Below, piece by piece: positions 45,401 through 54,637 of a DNA stretch of 64,000 bases; position 1 is the first letter of the stretch; every line of letters starts with the position of its first letter. The position numbers and the translations under genes are program-made. The stretch spans positions 306,184 to 370,183 of the forward strand of contig JAIXZO010000002.1 of NCBI GenBank assembly GCA_027489535.1. Direction: 5' to 3'. The notes beneath the pieces are model-generated. The model ran no database searches. It saw nothing but the letters and a program-made list of their open reading frames with translations, and was not told the DNA's origin. This DNA comes from Hyphomicrobiales bacterium. GTDB lineage: Bacteria; Pseudomonadota; Alphaproteobacteria; Rhizobiales; Beijerinckiaceae.

Positions 45401-47145
45401 CGGACGGCGGCTTCGGTCGCGCCCTGCAGGTCCGCGCCGATGGCTTCGGACTGGCTGCGCAGGAGTTCGGACGCCTCGACGGAGCGGGCGGTGAGCACTT
45501 CGGAGAGGCTGCGGACGCTTTCGTCGATGACGGTGCGCGCGGTCGTTGCCTGCGTCTCGATGGTGCCGGCCACGCGGCTCGCGGTGGCTTCCAAATCGTC
45601 GGCGAGGCGAGCGCCCCGGACGGAAATGAGGTCTTCGAGGCGATCGGTGGTGCCGGTCATGCGCTCGGCCATGCGCTCGCCGCCGGCTTCGATGCGGCTG
45701 CCGATGTCGTCGCCGACGCTGCCGAGACGCTCGACCACGGCGCGGCCCTGCGCGTCGATGGCCTGCGTGACGGCGTCGCCGGTGGTGCGAAGGGCGTCGT
45801 TGAGGCCGTGGGCGCGCGCCGCGATGGTGTCGGACACGGTGCGGCCGGTGGCCACGATGGTCTCGGCGAGACGCTCGGTGCCTTCGTTGAGGTTCATCGC
45901 CAGAACTTCGCTGGTGCGTTCCAGCGCGTCCTTCACTTCGTTGCCGCGCCCGGAAATCTCCACCGCGACGCTCTGGCCGGTGAGGCTGAGGGACTCGGTG
46001 ATCTCGCGGGCCTTGCCGTCGAGCGTTTCGGTGACGTGCACCGCAGTCTCGGTCAGGCGCTGGGCGATGTCGGCATTGGTGGAGACGAGGCGCTCGATCA
46101 ATTCGCCGCCGCGCAGGCTGACCTGATCGATCATCTGCTCGCCGGTCCGGCCGAGCGTGCCGGAAATTTCCTCGGCCTTTTCGCCGAGGGTGAGGGCGAC
46201 CCGCAGACCGGCTTCGCTGACGGAGCTGGAGATGCGCGCGGACGCCGCCTCGAGCTCGGACGTCAGGCCTTCATGAGCGCCGGCGATGGCGTTGCGGACC
46301 TTGTCGGCGTGGGTGACGATGGACTCGCGCTGTCCGGTCAGCTCGTCGATGAGCGTCCGCAGCCGAATTTCGTTCTGGTTGTAAGCATGCTCGAGGGTCG
46401 CGATCTCCGCGTGCACGACCGTTTCGAGCTCGCTGGCGCGCGCCACGGCGCGTTCGATGCCGTCGCCCATCGCCGCGACTTCGCGACGGATCGCCTGCGA
46501 CAAGCCGACGACGGCGTCGGTCGCGCCGATCTCGGGCTCGGCCAAGCGGATGGCGACGCGCGTCATGGATTGCGCGACGACCTTCATCTCCTGCGCACGA
46601 CGTGCGAGCGACGCCAGCACGAACATCGCGGCCGCCGGCACGAGCAGCGCAAACGCAAAACCGAAGGCTTCGGCGGAGGTGAGGGCGGCGCGGATCGCCT
46701 CGCCGTCCCAAGCCAAGCGGGAGCCCGCAAGCGTCACGAGTCCTGCTGCCCAGACCAGCGAAGCGAGCGCTGCGAAAGCGAAGGGGCGAGATGAAGGACG
46801 GGCTTGAAGCGACTGAAGAATATCGCCGATTTCGCGGCGGTCGTCGTTTGCGGGGCGTCCTGCAGGAGCGCTTGCGGACTCGTAGTCGGCGCCGATCGCG
46901 TCGGCAGCGGCGGCGGCCTCTTCCTCTGCGCGGGCCTTCGAGCTTGCGGGTGCGGGGCGGCCGCGGAATTCGGTACGATTGTCGGAACGGGCCTCGTAGG
47001 CGCGCTTCTCGACGACCTTCGGAGGCGCGTCGCGGTTTTCACCGTCCGGACGTGCGGAGGCGCCGTTGATCGACAGAGCCAGTGCTTCCTCGATGGCCGA
47101 GAGAGCCGCTTCCGTCGGGTCGGTCGCCTTTTTCTGCGTGGCCAT
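42421..47145 (-). CDS. Giant membrane-anchored hendecad-repeat coiled-coil protein, growth-pole-ring-like
   Basis: 1574 residues. Residues 1-118 are disordered and charged. Two transmembrane helices follow at about 121-141 and 157-181. Residues 278-988 are 64 successive 11-residue repeats with one 7-residue break at 674-680; positions 3, 6 and 10 of each repeat are small or aliphatic and position 2 is often Arg. Next come a tandem 40-residue duplication (1075-1154), a Pro-rich linker (about 1345-1420) and a conserved globular C-terminus. Architecture and size fit GPR of Agrobacterium and RgsE of Sinorhizobium, which form a ring at the growing pole. Orthology is inferred, not tested. AAAGAGG precedes the ATG. 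Confidence 0.72.
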   Translation of the reverse strand: MATQKKATDPTEAALSAIEEALALSINGASARPDGENRDAPPKVVEKRAYEARSDNRTEFRGRPAPASSKARAEEEAAAAADAIGADYESASAPAGRPANDDRREIGDILQSLQARPSSRPFAFAALASLVWAAGLVTLAGSRLAWDGEAIRAALTSAEAFGFAFALLVPAAAMFVLASLARRAQEMKVVAQSMTRVAIRLAEPEIGATDAVVGLSQAIRREVAAMGDGIERAVARASELETVVHAEIATLEHAYNQNEIRLRTLIDELTGQRESIVTHADKVRNAIAGAHEGLTSELEAASARISSSVSEAGLRVALTLGEKAEEISGTLGRTGEQMIDQVSLRGGELIERLVSTNADIAQRLTETAVHVTETLDGKAREITESLSLTGQSVAVEISGRGNEVKDALERTSEVLAMNLNEGTERLAETIVATGRTVSDTIAARAHGLNDALRTTGDAVTQAIDAQGRAVVERLGSVGDDIGSRIEAGGERMAERMTGTTDRLEDLISVRGARLADDLEATASRVAGTIETQATTARTVIDESVRSLSEVLTARSVEASELLRSQSEAIGADLQGATEAAVRAMAQESAKVSESLNRGADVVAGVIEQRSTQFQSLVDGRLRNFEDSFAVRSSEFEQNFETRVSAFETALTERSRAVVDALDQRSTSLADQLSGIESKVLVRGEAIASSVEQATASFGQRIDVRFEALQNLFNTRGEALETGIAKRTAEAGEFIDTRLAAFEDRTQRSTDEIGNRLEDIFTKIDDGLATRSRTLSEAIAASALEAAKSLGESADSVRIALDDRAAAFEQTVVNRSSELVEQLNGQAGALTSAISDRTAELSITLEQGVQRLEDNVAGRLAGLVESIDNRSSTLVETLTSRSANISSVLGSRVEELAALFDGRGAELVEQIRGQSELVTSSLTTAGESVTREIAGVGEAVLRTLEGRSVSITGVLRERGRELVQTVDEASSTLRVAMEERSAQTAEQFAALSNALRDQADPLLGRVETLSRSLGAVVAGAGDSLQQLDGVLEARVQSLEHTLELVHRDTGAAGERLAQQAETLRSSSAAVLREASAIAERFDSNITGLAAVADEQIRNLSEITGEQIRALTASTSLISERFDAHISELSVAADEKIRRLNGIAGEQLRALNSTAEAIGQLDRRIQDTAAEREQTLARLMEEISRRSEEFDSMSRVYSSMVANSLRDAEGRAREIGALLADASGATSEALDQQLETVRNAVVRERERIAAGLRETYEGSLHEMGDALATTTERFRATADELRSVTGHVSRELEETRSELRRTLVDLPRESQQAASAVRSMIDDQLKALEELNGVAGASTGFAPVTAPKPVASRPAPRIAEPAPAPAPSFREPAPVPVPVFRAEPPVARPEPAPFVPPAEPARTGEERPLRPILESFAPRRTGRNEAPAPESKDDAALGGWLSDLLARASEEDAPAAAAQDTPATMELIAKITAEAGRFVRQDALSAFWDRWNRGDRRPGLRATFTPEGETRAEEYKLRYRRDAGFRDIVEAYVGKFDDLLREIGSGDRGPGLSRTIMNSSEGKVYALLVYASGRIA

Positions 47146-47465
47146 GAATGCCTCTTTATCTATCCGAACGCCGCCGACGTGGCTCAATTCAAGGGAAATC
47201 CGTTCGCCGCCGCATCACGGATCACCCGGGCAACGAGCCCTCGTTAACCACTGAGAGTTTAGTCCGACGAACGCACGAATGAAACCGACGGGCCGGTAGA
47301 GTTACGAAACTTCGTTAACGCGGCCCGGTTCGACCGAAATTCTTAACGATTCGATCCGGCCTCACCACGCACCGGCGGTGGCACTTCCTCCGCGTTCAAC
47401 CCCCGGGCCTGAAACCCGTCGGCGGCGGGCGCGTTCAGACTACCTGCAGCATCAAGGAGGCGGGC
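47146..47465. promoter_or_regulatory. Divergent promoter region with three TTAAC motifs
   Basis: 320 bp without a gene, between the giant coiled-coil gene and a small plus-strand gene. It holds TTAACCA at 47244-47250, GTTAACG at 47314-47320 and TTAACG at 47343-47348. TTAACCAT is the half-site of the cell-cycle regulator CtrA, so the first motif is a 7-of-8 match. No complete TTAA-N7-TTAA site is seen. The plus-strand gene has a strong AAGGAGG site at the right edge. Confidence 0.4.
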
Positions 47466-47879
47466 ATGACGGACGTTGTCACGGCGATGCGGTTTTTTCC
47501 GGAAGGACTTTTGCCGTCGTTCGTCGACCCGCCCGTACTCCGACGTGCCGCGCCTCGTGCGGCGCCCGGCGACGGGGCGGTATTGCGGGCGTTTCTCGAT
47601 GAATCCGGTCTCTTGCTGCGGGCCATCCGAGAAGCGGTCGAGCCGCGCGAACGCGGGGAAGCCTTGCGGCGGCTCGAGAAGATCGCGCGCAACGTGGATG
47701 CCTGCGCCGTGGCGGAAGCCTTGAGCGTCGTGGCCGGGTTCCACCCCGCCGATACCGGGGACGATCACCTCGACGCGCTTGCGCGCCTGCATGCGGCGGC
47801 GGCCGAGGCCTGCGCGGCTGCGGCCGGTCTCGTCAGTCGCGCCGAGGCGGCGGGCCGGCATCCTGTCGCAGGCGCGTAA
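47466..47879 (+). CDS. Small helical protein of unknown function
   Basis: 137 residues, Ala- and Arg-rich, predicted mostly helical, with no signal peptide or membrane helix. A strong AAGGAGG ribosome-binding site 6 bp before the ATG is the best evidence that it is real. The segment [24 protein letters not shown] resembles a helical-bundle region, but I see no firm His phosphotransfer motif and give no function. It lies beside the growth-pole-ring-like gene and 100 bp before a ferredoxin gene. Confidence 0.6.
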   Translation: MTDVVTAMRFFPEGLLPSFVDPPVLRRAAPRAAPGDGAVLRAFLDESGLLLRAIREAVEPRERGEALRRLEKIARNVDACAVAEALSVVAGFHPADTGDDHLDALARLHAAAAEACAAAAGLVSRAEAAGRHPVAGA

Positions 47880-47979
47880 ACGACGGTTTCGGGCTCTCCC
47901 TCTCGCCAAGATCGGCCGGCCGGCCTATGGAGACGGCCGGGTTCGCGTTGACGGACCGATGCTGTCGGAGAGGCCGAGA

Positions 47980-48300
47980 ATGCCGAAGATCACGTTCATC
48001 GACCACACGGGCGAGGCCCGCACCGTGGAGGGCGAAACCGGCGCGACCGTGATGGAAACCGCGATCCGGCACGGCGTCCCCGGCATCGACGCCGAATGCG
48101 GCGGCGCGTGCGCCTGCGCCACCTGCCACGTCTATGTCGACGACGCTTGGCTTGCCGCGACGGGGACGCCTTCCAGCATGGAAGAAGACATGCTCGACTT
48201 CGCCTTCGACGTGCGGCCCAATTCGCGCCTGTCCTGCCAGATCCGCGTGACGGCAGAAGTCGACGGTCTCGTCGTGTCGACGCCCGAACGGCAGGCCTGA
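47980..48300 (+). CDS. Adrenodoxin-type [2Fe-2S] ferredoxin
   Basis: A 106-residue ferredoxin with ligands C40, C46 and C49 (CGGACACATC) and C86 (LSCQI); C44 is an extra Cys within the loop. Of the two ferredoxins in the window, this one is followed by a ferredoxin-NADP reductase gene after 132 bp, suggesting a short electron chain from NADPH. It resembles FdxB/FdVI-type proteins used in Fe-S cluster assembly or by oxygenases. A GGAGAGG site supports the ATG. Confidence 0.88.
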   Translation: MPKITFIDHTGEARTVEGETGATVMETAIRHGVPGIDAECGGACACATCHVYVDDAWLAATGTPSSMEEDMLDFAFDVRPNSRLSCQIRVTAEVDGLVVSTPERQA

Positions 48301-49503
<1,203 letters not shown>

Positions 49504-49551
49504 TCCGCGACCGCGCGGGGCTCTCTCGAAAAAGAGGCCCGCGCATCCCGG

Positions 49552-50781
49552 TCATCGGCCCGAGAAGATCGTCTCGCGGCCGTGGCCGGGATCGTTGGGG
49601 ACGAGGAAGGACAGGCCGAGCGAGCCCGTCGCGATGCCCGCGCCGATCAGGAACACGACGGCCGGGCTCCACAGCCAGATCAAGCCGAACAGCACCGGGA
49701 TCACGACCGCGGCGATGTGGTTGATGGTGAAGGCCACGCCTGCAGTGGGGGCCATGTCCGCCGGATCGCCGATCTTCTGGAAATAGGTGCGTTGGGCGAT
49801 GACGAGCGTGAAGAACACGCCGTCCACGACATAGAGGCCGCCTGCGACCGTGCCGCCCCATTCCCCGAACGTACCGAGCGAGGCCACCGCATAGCCCGCG
49901 AAGACGACCACGAGGCTCAAATTCTCGATCATGATCGTGCGGCGCTCGCCGAGCCGCGCCACGAGGCCGCCGAGCCAGGAGGCGGTCAGCGTGTTGACGG
50001 TGCAGGTGACGAGGAACAGCAGCGAGATGGCGGCCACGTCGTAGCCGAAGCGGTCGACCATCAGGAAGCCGCCGAAGGCCATGAAGATCTGCCGGCGCGC
50101 GCCGCTCATGAAGGTGAGCAGGTAATAGAGCCAATAGCGCCGGCGCATGAACAGGTCTTTGCGCTGGGGCACGGCCCCGTCGAAGCGCTTGAAGCCGATC
50201 CAGGACATGATCGCCAGCAGCACGCAGGACACGCCGGTGATGACGTAGAGCGTGCTGAAGCCGGGTTCCAAGGTGCGCCATGTCAGCGCCATGCCGCCGA
50301 AGGCGATCAGTTGCGCGGCGGCCCCCGCGGCGGCGATGCGGCCCATCAGCTTGGGCGCTTCGAGCTTGGGCAGCAGCTGCAGCGAGAGCGAGTGGTTCAT
50401 CGTCTCGAGATAGTGGAAGCCGACGGACATCAGCATCGTGGTGGCGAGAAGACCGAACAGGCTGGGATAAAACCCCGTGATCGCGACGCCGACGCCGAGC
50501 AGGACGATGCTGACATAGGCCAAGGTCTGCTCGCGCACGACGAGCAGCCACAACACGGCGGTGAAGGACAGCAGGCCCGGGATCTCGCGGACGGACTGGA
50601 GAATGCCCATCTCCGCGCCCGTGAACCCCGCCGCCTCGCGCGCGAAATTGTTGAGGAGCGCCGACCAGCCCGCAAAGCCGAGAAAGTTGATGAAGTTCAT
50701 CGCCATCAGGAAGGCCACGGGCGATGCGGCCCACACGGCCAGAGCCCCCGGCTTCGAAGGGGACGACGAGGCGACGGTCAT
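49552..50781 (-). CDS. MFS transporter
   Basis: A 409-residue protein with 12 predicted helices. It opens with VAFLMAMNFINFLGFAGWSALLNNF and has a basic cytoplasmic mid-loop (GFKRFDGAVPQRKDLFMRRRYW). The substrate is not known, and no characteristic drug or sugar signature is seen. It is convergent with the reductase gene and divergent from the universal stress protein gene. Confidence 0.8.
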   Translation of the reverse strand: MTVASSSPSKPGALAVWAASPVAFLMAMNFINFLGFAGWSALLNNFAREAAGFTGAEMGILQSVREIPGLLSFTAVLWLLVVREQTLAYVSIVLLGVGVAITGFYPSLFGLLATTMLMSVGFHYLETMNHSLSLQLLPKLEAPKLMGRIAAAGAAAQLIAFGGMALTWRTLEPGFSTLYVITGVSCVLLAIMSWIGFKRFDGAVPQRKDLFMRRRYWLYYLLTFMSGARRQIFMAFGGFLMVDRFGYDVAAISLLFLVTCTVNTLTASWLGGLVARLGERRTIMIENLSLVVVFAGYAVASLGTFGEWGGTVAGGLYVVDGVFFTLVIAQRTYFQKIGDPADMAPTAGVAFTINHIAAVVIPVLFGLIWLWSPAVVFLIGAGIATGSLGLSFLVPNDPGHGRETIFSGR

Positions 50782-50858
50782 GCGCGGTCCGTTCTTGTGA
50801 CTTCGAGCTTTTTTCGCTCTTCGGCGTTTCCTGCGGGACCCTGACCTTTGCGCGCGAC

Positions 50859-50872
50859 TTGTGTCAAATCAA
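50859..50872 (+). promoter_or_regulatory. Possible FNR/FixK-type box upstream of the universal stress gene
   Basis: TTGTGTCAAATCAA agrees at 8 of 10 fixed positions with the TTGAT-N4-ATCAA consensus of the Crp/Fnr family. It lies 95 bp before the universal stress protein start. Such genes are often induced under low oxygen through FixK or FNR in alphaproteobacteria. The left half-site is poor, so this is only a candidate. Confidence 0.3.
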
Positions 50873-50967
50873 TGCGGCGCATTGCGGACGCGCCCAAGCT
50901 GCATGGCGCCGTCGGAAAAGATCGCGCATGATGCCATCTTACGCTGCGGCACGAGGGAGTACGGCAG

Positions 50968-51405
50968 ATGTTCAAATCCATTCTCGTTCCGGTCGATCTG
51001 ACCGAATTGGACGTGGTGCGTCCGGCGCTCGACAAGGCGCTCGCACTGGTCGGCATGACGGGCGCGTCGCTGCATCTCGTCTATGTCCGGTCGATCATGC
51101 CGGTGACGTTCATGGAATATGTGCCGCCGTCCTTCGACATGGAGCAGCAGGACGAATGCGAGCGCAAGCTCAACGAGTTGGTCGCGACTCTTCCCGTACA
51201 ACGCGAGAAAGTGACGGCCCGCGTGCGGATGGGTTCGGTCTACAATGAAGTGCTGGCGGAGGCGGAGGCGACGCATTCCGACCTGATCGTGGTGGGCTCG
51301 CACCGGCCCGCGATGTCGACCTATCTGCTGGGCTCCAACGCCGCGACGATCGTGCGCCACGCGCCCTGTTCGGTGCTGGTGGTCAGGACGCCGGAACTCG
51401 TCTGA
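50968..51405 (+). CDS. Universal stress protein (UspA family)
   Basis: A 145-residue cytoplasmic protein. MFKSILVPVDLTE opens the fold, and the ATP-binding motif G-x2-x-x9-G-S is visible in VGSHRPAMSTYLLGSNAATIVRHAPCSVLVV. USPs are induced by starvation, oxidative or low-oxygen stress and bind ATP or act as regulators. Stand-alone gene; 3 bp separate its stop from that of the next gene on the opposite strand. Confidence 0.92.
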   Translation: MFKSILVPVDLTELDVVRPALDKALALVGMTGASLHLVYVRSIMPVTFMEYVPPSFDMEQQDECERKLNELVATLPVQREKVTARVRMGSVYNEVLAEAEATHSDLIVVGSHRPAMSTYLLGSNAATIVRHAPCSVLVVRTPELV

Positions 51406-51408
51406 GCG

Positions 51409-51990
51409 TCAGCCCTTCGCGACGGGCATCAGCCGCAGGGGCGGCGAGGGCGGCGAAAATGACGCGGGCTTGTTGCGCAAGACGAGCCCGTGGACTTGGA
51501 ACGTGAAGGGCACGAGGAACACGGCCGCCAAGGCGGCGTAACTCCAAAACCCTTGGCTCGCCGCCCAAGCGAGCGCGAAGGCCATGCCGCCGAGCGTGAC
51601 GAAGCCGAGGGCCGCGGTGAGCGCCCACAGCACCGGCGGGCGTCCCGCGATGCAGGCCAAGGCGGGGTTGGCGCGTGCGGCGCGCGCCGTGAGCTCGGTC
51701 ACGAAGTCGCGATAGGCCGCGTCGCGGCGCTCATATTCGAGATAGCTCTTCCAATCGAGATTGGTGAACGACACAGTGCGCCCGGTCTTCAGCGTCAGGG
51801 TCGTGCGAAAGCCGCTCGTGATGTTTTTGGGCTCGTAGACCAGACGCACCGATGCGATCTCGCCATAGGGGATGCGCTCGTCCTTCTTGCCCGTATCGAC
51901 GAACAGGACCTGCGGCTCCAACCGGAATATGACTTCGCGGGCGAAGGGCTTGGAGCGTTGGGAATAGGTGAGGGATGCGGCGTCGGTCAT
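51409..51990 (-). CDS. Membrane protein with an N-terminal PH-like region
   Basis: 193 residues. The first 95 form a soluble beta-rich region (EVIFRLEPQVLFVDTGKKDERIPYGEIASVRLVYEP) like a bacterial PH-type domain. Two transmembrane helices follow near residues 120-165, then a short Pro-rich tail. No function can be given. The start before TDAASLTY is the likeliest of three in-frame ATGs, because the family-like region begins directly after it. Confidence 0.65.
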   Translation of the reverse strand: MTDAASLTYSQRSKPFAREVIFRLEPQVLFVDTGKKDERIPYGEIASVRLVYEPKNITSGFRTTLTLKTGRTVSFTNLDWKSYLEYERRDAAYRDFVTELTARAARANPALACIAGRPPVLWALTAALGFVTLGGMAFALAWAASQGFWSYAALAAVFLVPFTFQVHGLVLRNKPASFSPPSPPLRLMPVAKG

Positions 51991-52048
51991 GCCCGCGTTC
52001 ATGGGGCCGAATACGCAGGCCGGCAAGAGGGAGCGATCCGTCCCGCAT

Positions 52049-52399
52049 TCAGGCCGGGCGTTTGAGCTTGCAGGCGTCGAGGCTTTCGAGCGCCTTGGCG
52101 CGGGCCGTATCGTCGAACAGGCCGGTGCGGCGATAGGAGGCGATTTCCCCCTCGTCCATCTTCGACACCGTGCGGCGGGCGTAGCAGCGGCATTGATTTC
52201 GCACGAGCTCCTGCGGCAGGGCCATCAACTCGCCTTGGAGAACCATGCAGGCCTCCTGCGCATGCTCGCGGATCTGCTCCGGCCCGGCGAACGCGATCGC
52301 GGGATCGAGCCCCGGGGCTTCGGCCTCGCGCGTGCCGGTGCATCCGGCGAGGGCAAGCGCACCGACGGCGACGACGAAGGCGAGGCGGGATTTGCGCAT
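52049..52399 (-). CDS. Small lipoprotein of unknown function
   Basis: 116 residues with a clear lipoprotein signal (VVAVGALALAGC, Cys at about 20). The mature part has four Cys (EACMVL, NQCRCYAR, DACKLKR) that could form disulfides in the periplasm. I do not recognise the family. It lies between the PH-like membrane protein and the molybdopterin enzyme, all on the minus strand, but gaps of 58 and 66 bp leave cotranscription uncertain. Confidence 0.72.
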   Translation of the reverse strand: MRKSRLAFVVAVGALALAGCTGTREAEAPGLDPAIAFAGPEQIREHAQEACMVLQGELMALPQELVRNQCRCYARRTVSKMDEGEIASYRRTGLFDDTARAKALESLDACKLKRPA

Positions 52400-52465
52400 G
52401 GGCGGACCGACCGGAACTCCACCGTTCCCGAAGCGCCAACGCGGCCGCAGGCGAAGGGTTCCCGA

Positions 52466-54553
52466 TCAGAGGCGGCGCAGAGCGACCTTGTTGTCGTGGA
52501 ACGCCGCCCCGCCGAACGGCGCGGCCTGATCCGCGCCCGTCAGCGTGTTGATGCCCCGGCCGTCCGCATAGGCGGAATTCGGCCAGATCGACTCCGCCAC
52601 CAGAACGCCGCGCTTCATACCGTCGAAGATCTTGGCGTGCAGGCGCACTTCACCCCGGTCGTTGGTCAGAGCCACGAAATCGCCCTCGGCGACGCCGGCC
52701 GCGGCCGCGTCGTCGGGATGCACGAACACGGTGGGGCGACCCTCGCGGGTTCGCGAGGTCGGCGTCTCCGTGAAGCTGGAATTCAGGTAATTGCGGGCCG
52801 GGCTGGTGGCGAGGCGGAAGGGCCGCCGCTCGTCGGCCTCCTCGATGACGCGCCAATGGTCGGGCAGGGGCGGCAGATCGTCGAAAGGCCCCATCGGCCC
52901 GTCATTGGCGAACGGCACCTTGGCCCAATCCGGCTTGAAGCGGAACTTGCCGTCCTTCCAGCCGAAGCCGTCGCGGTAATGTGCGCGGTCGAAGGGCGGT
53001 TGGCAGTCGATCATCTTCTTGTCTTCGAGCTCGGCGAGCGTGCCCCAGCCGGAATGCTGCAAAGTCCAATCGATGATCTCGCGCGGCGTCATGGCGAAGC
53101 CGGGATGCTCCGCGCCCAAGCGTTCGGCGAGGCCGACGATGACCTCGTGATTCGAGCGGCATTCGCCAGGCGGATCGACCAGCTTCGGGCCGAGCGCGAT
53201 ATATTGATGCCCGCCGCCCTGGTAGAGATCGTCATGCTCGGCGAACATCGTCGCCGGCAGCACGAGGTCGGCCATCAGGGCCGTGTCCGTCATGAACTGC
53301 TCGTGCACGACGGTGAACAGATCCTCGCGGGCGAAGCCTTGCTTCACCAGCTCCTGTTCCGGCGCGACGGAGACGGGATTGGTGTTCTGGATCAGCATCG
53401 CCTTGACGGGCGGGCCGTTGCGCAGCGCCGTCGGGTCGCCCGTGAGCACGCGGCCGACTTGCGACTGGTCGAGTTGGCGCACGTTGCGGTCCATGACGTC
53501 GAGACCCTCTATCATGGTCTTGCGCCAATGGAAGATGCCGCTGTTGGAGTGAAACGCTCCGCCGCCCTCATGCGCCCAAGCGCCCGTCACGGTGGGGATG
53601 CAGGACGCGGCATGCATGGAAACGGCGCCGTTGCGCTGGCGCGAAAAGCCGTAGCCGAGGCGGAAATAGGTGCGTTTGGTGGTGCCGACGAGACGCGCGA
53701 AGGTCTCGATTTCCTCGACGGTCAGCCCGGTGATCGCCGCGGCCCATTCGGGCGTGCGGGTTGCGAGATGCGCTTCCAACTCCTCGGGCACGTCGGCGTA
53801 TTGGGCTATATAGGCCCGGTCGGCCAAGCCCTCGCGAAACAGCACGTGCATGACCGCGCAGGCGAGCGCGCCGTCGGTGCCGGGCCGCAGCACGAGGCCG
53901 AGATCGGCCTGCTGGACCGTGGCGGTGCGGTAGACGTCGATCGCCACGATCTTCGCGCCGCGCTCCTTGCGGGCGCGGGTGGCGTGGGTCATCACGTTGA
54001 CCTGCGTGGAGACCGCATTGGTGCCCCAGATGACCACGCAATCCGACAGCGCCATCTCGCGCGGATCGGGCCCCGCGAGCCGCCCCGTGCCGGCGATGTA
54101 GCCGGGCCAAGCCAGATTGATGCAGATGGTGGAATAGAAGCCGGAATATTTCTTGGCGTGCCGCAGCCGGTTGATGCCGTCGCGCATCACCAGCCCCATG
54201 GTGCCGGCATAGTAGTAGGGCCACACCGACTCCGCCCCGAAGTCGCGCTCGGCCTCGCGGAATTTCGCGGCGGCCCAATCCAACGCCTCGTCCCACGAAA
54301 TCCGCTCGAATTGCCCGGACCCCTTCGGCCCGACGCGCTTCAAGGGATGGGTCAGCCGGTCCGGATGATGGATGCGCTCGGCATAGCGCGCGACCTTCGC
54401 GCAGATGACGCCGGCCGTATAGGTCTGCTCCTGCGACCCGTACACCCGCCCGATGGTGCCCCCGTCGAGCACCTCCACCTCCAGCGAACACGCCGAAGGA
54501 CAATCATGCGGACAGACGGAGGTGCGGCGGGTGATGCGGGGAAGAGCGTTCAT
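52466..54553 (-). CDS. Stand-alone molybdopterin oxidoreductase with an N-terminal [4Fe-4S] site
   Basis: A 695-residue bis-MGD enzyme of the DMSO-reductase superfamily. The cluster is C14-x3-C18-x3-C22-x28-C51 (CPHDCPSAC, then VICAK). The catalytic domains follow, ending with the MoCo-dinucleotide-binding part (residues 560-695). There is no Tat signal, so it should be cytoplasmic. No Fe-S or membrane partner gene is adjacent. This fits the family of soluble, short molybdopterin oxidoreductases of uncertain substrate. The start before NALPRITRR lacks a clear ribosome-binding site. Confidence 0.85.
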   Translation of the reverse strand: MNALPRITRRTSVCPHDCPSACSLEVEVLDGGTIGRVYGSQEQTYTAGVICAKVARYAERIHHPDRLTHPLKRVGPKGSGQFERISWDEALDWAAAKFREAERDFGAESVWPYYYAGTMGLVMRDGINRLRHAKKYSGFYSTICINLAWPGYIAGTGRLAGPDPREMALSDCVVIWGTNAVSTQVNVMTHATRARKERGAKIVAIDVYRTATVQQADLGLVLRPGTDGALACAVMHVLFREGLADRAYIAQYADVPEELEAHLATRTPEWAAAITGLTVEEIETFARLVGTTKRTYFRLGYGFSRQRNGAVSMHAASCIPTVTGAWAHEGGGAFHSNSGIFHWRKTMIEGLDVMDRNVRQLDQSQVGRVLTGDPTALRNGPPVKAMLIQNTNPVSVAPEQELVKQGFAREDLFTVVHEQFMTDTALMADLVLPATMFAEHDDLYQGGGHQYIALGPKLVDPPGECRSNHEVIVGLAERLGAEHPGFAMTPREIIDWTLQHSGWGTLAELEDKKMIDCQPPFDRAHYRDGFGWKDGKFRFKPDWAKVPFANDGPMGPFDDLPPLPDHWRVIEEADERRPFRLATSPARNYLNSSFTETPTSRTREGRPTVFVHPDDAAAAGVAEGDFVALTNDRGEVRLHAKIFDGMKRGVLVAESIWPNSAYADGRGINTLTGADQAAPFGGAAFHDNKVALRRL

Positions 54554-54637
54554 GGGAGGGGAGGATAGGGGAGGAGGGGCTTCCCAGCAATTCATCAATC
54601 GCGATATCTTAGAAAGGAAACGTCAAGGATTTTCGCC

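Noticed and set aside
43291..46794. 1167-codon plus-strand open frame antisense to the giant coiled-coil gene
   Set aside because: It is an artefact of the regular repeat and biased codons on the other strand. The antisense product is low-complexity, and the minus-strand protein shows clear domains, membrane helices and a good start.
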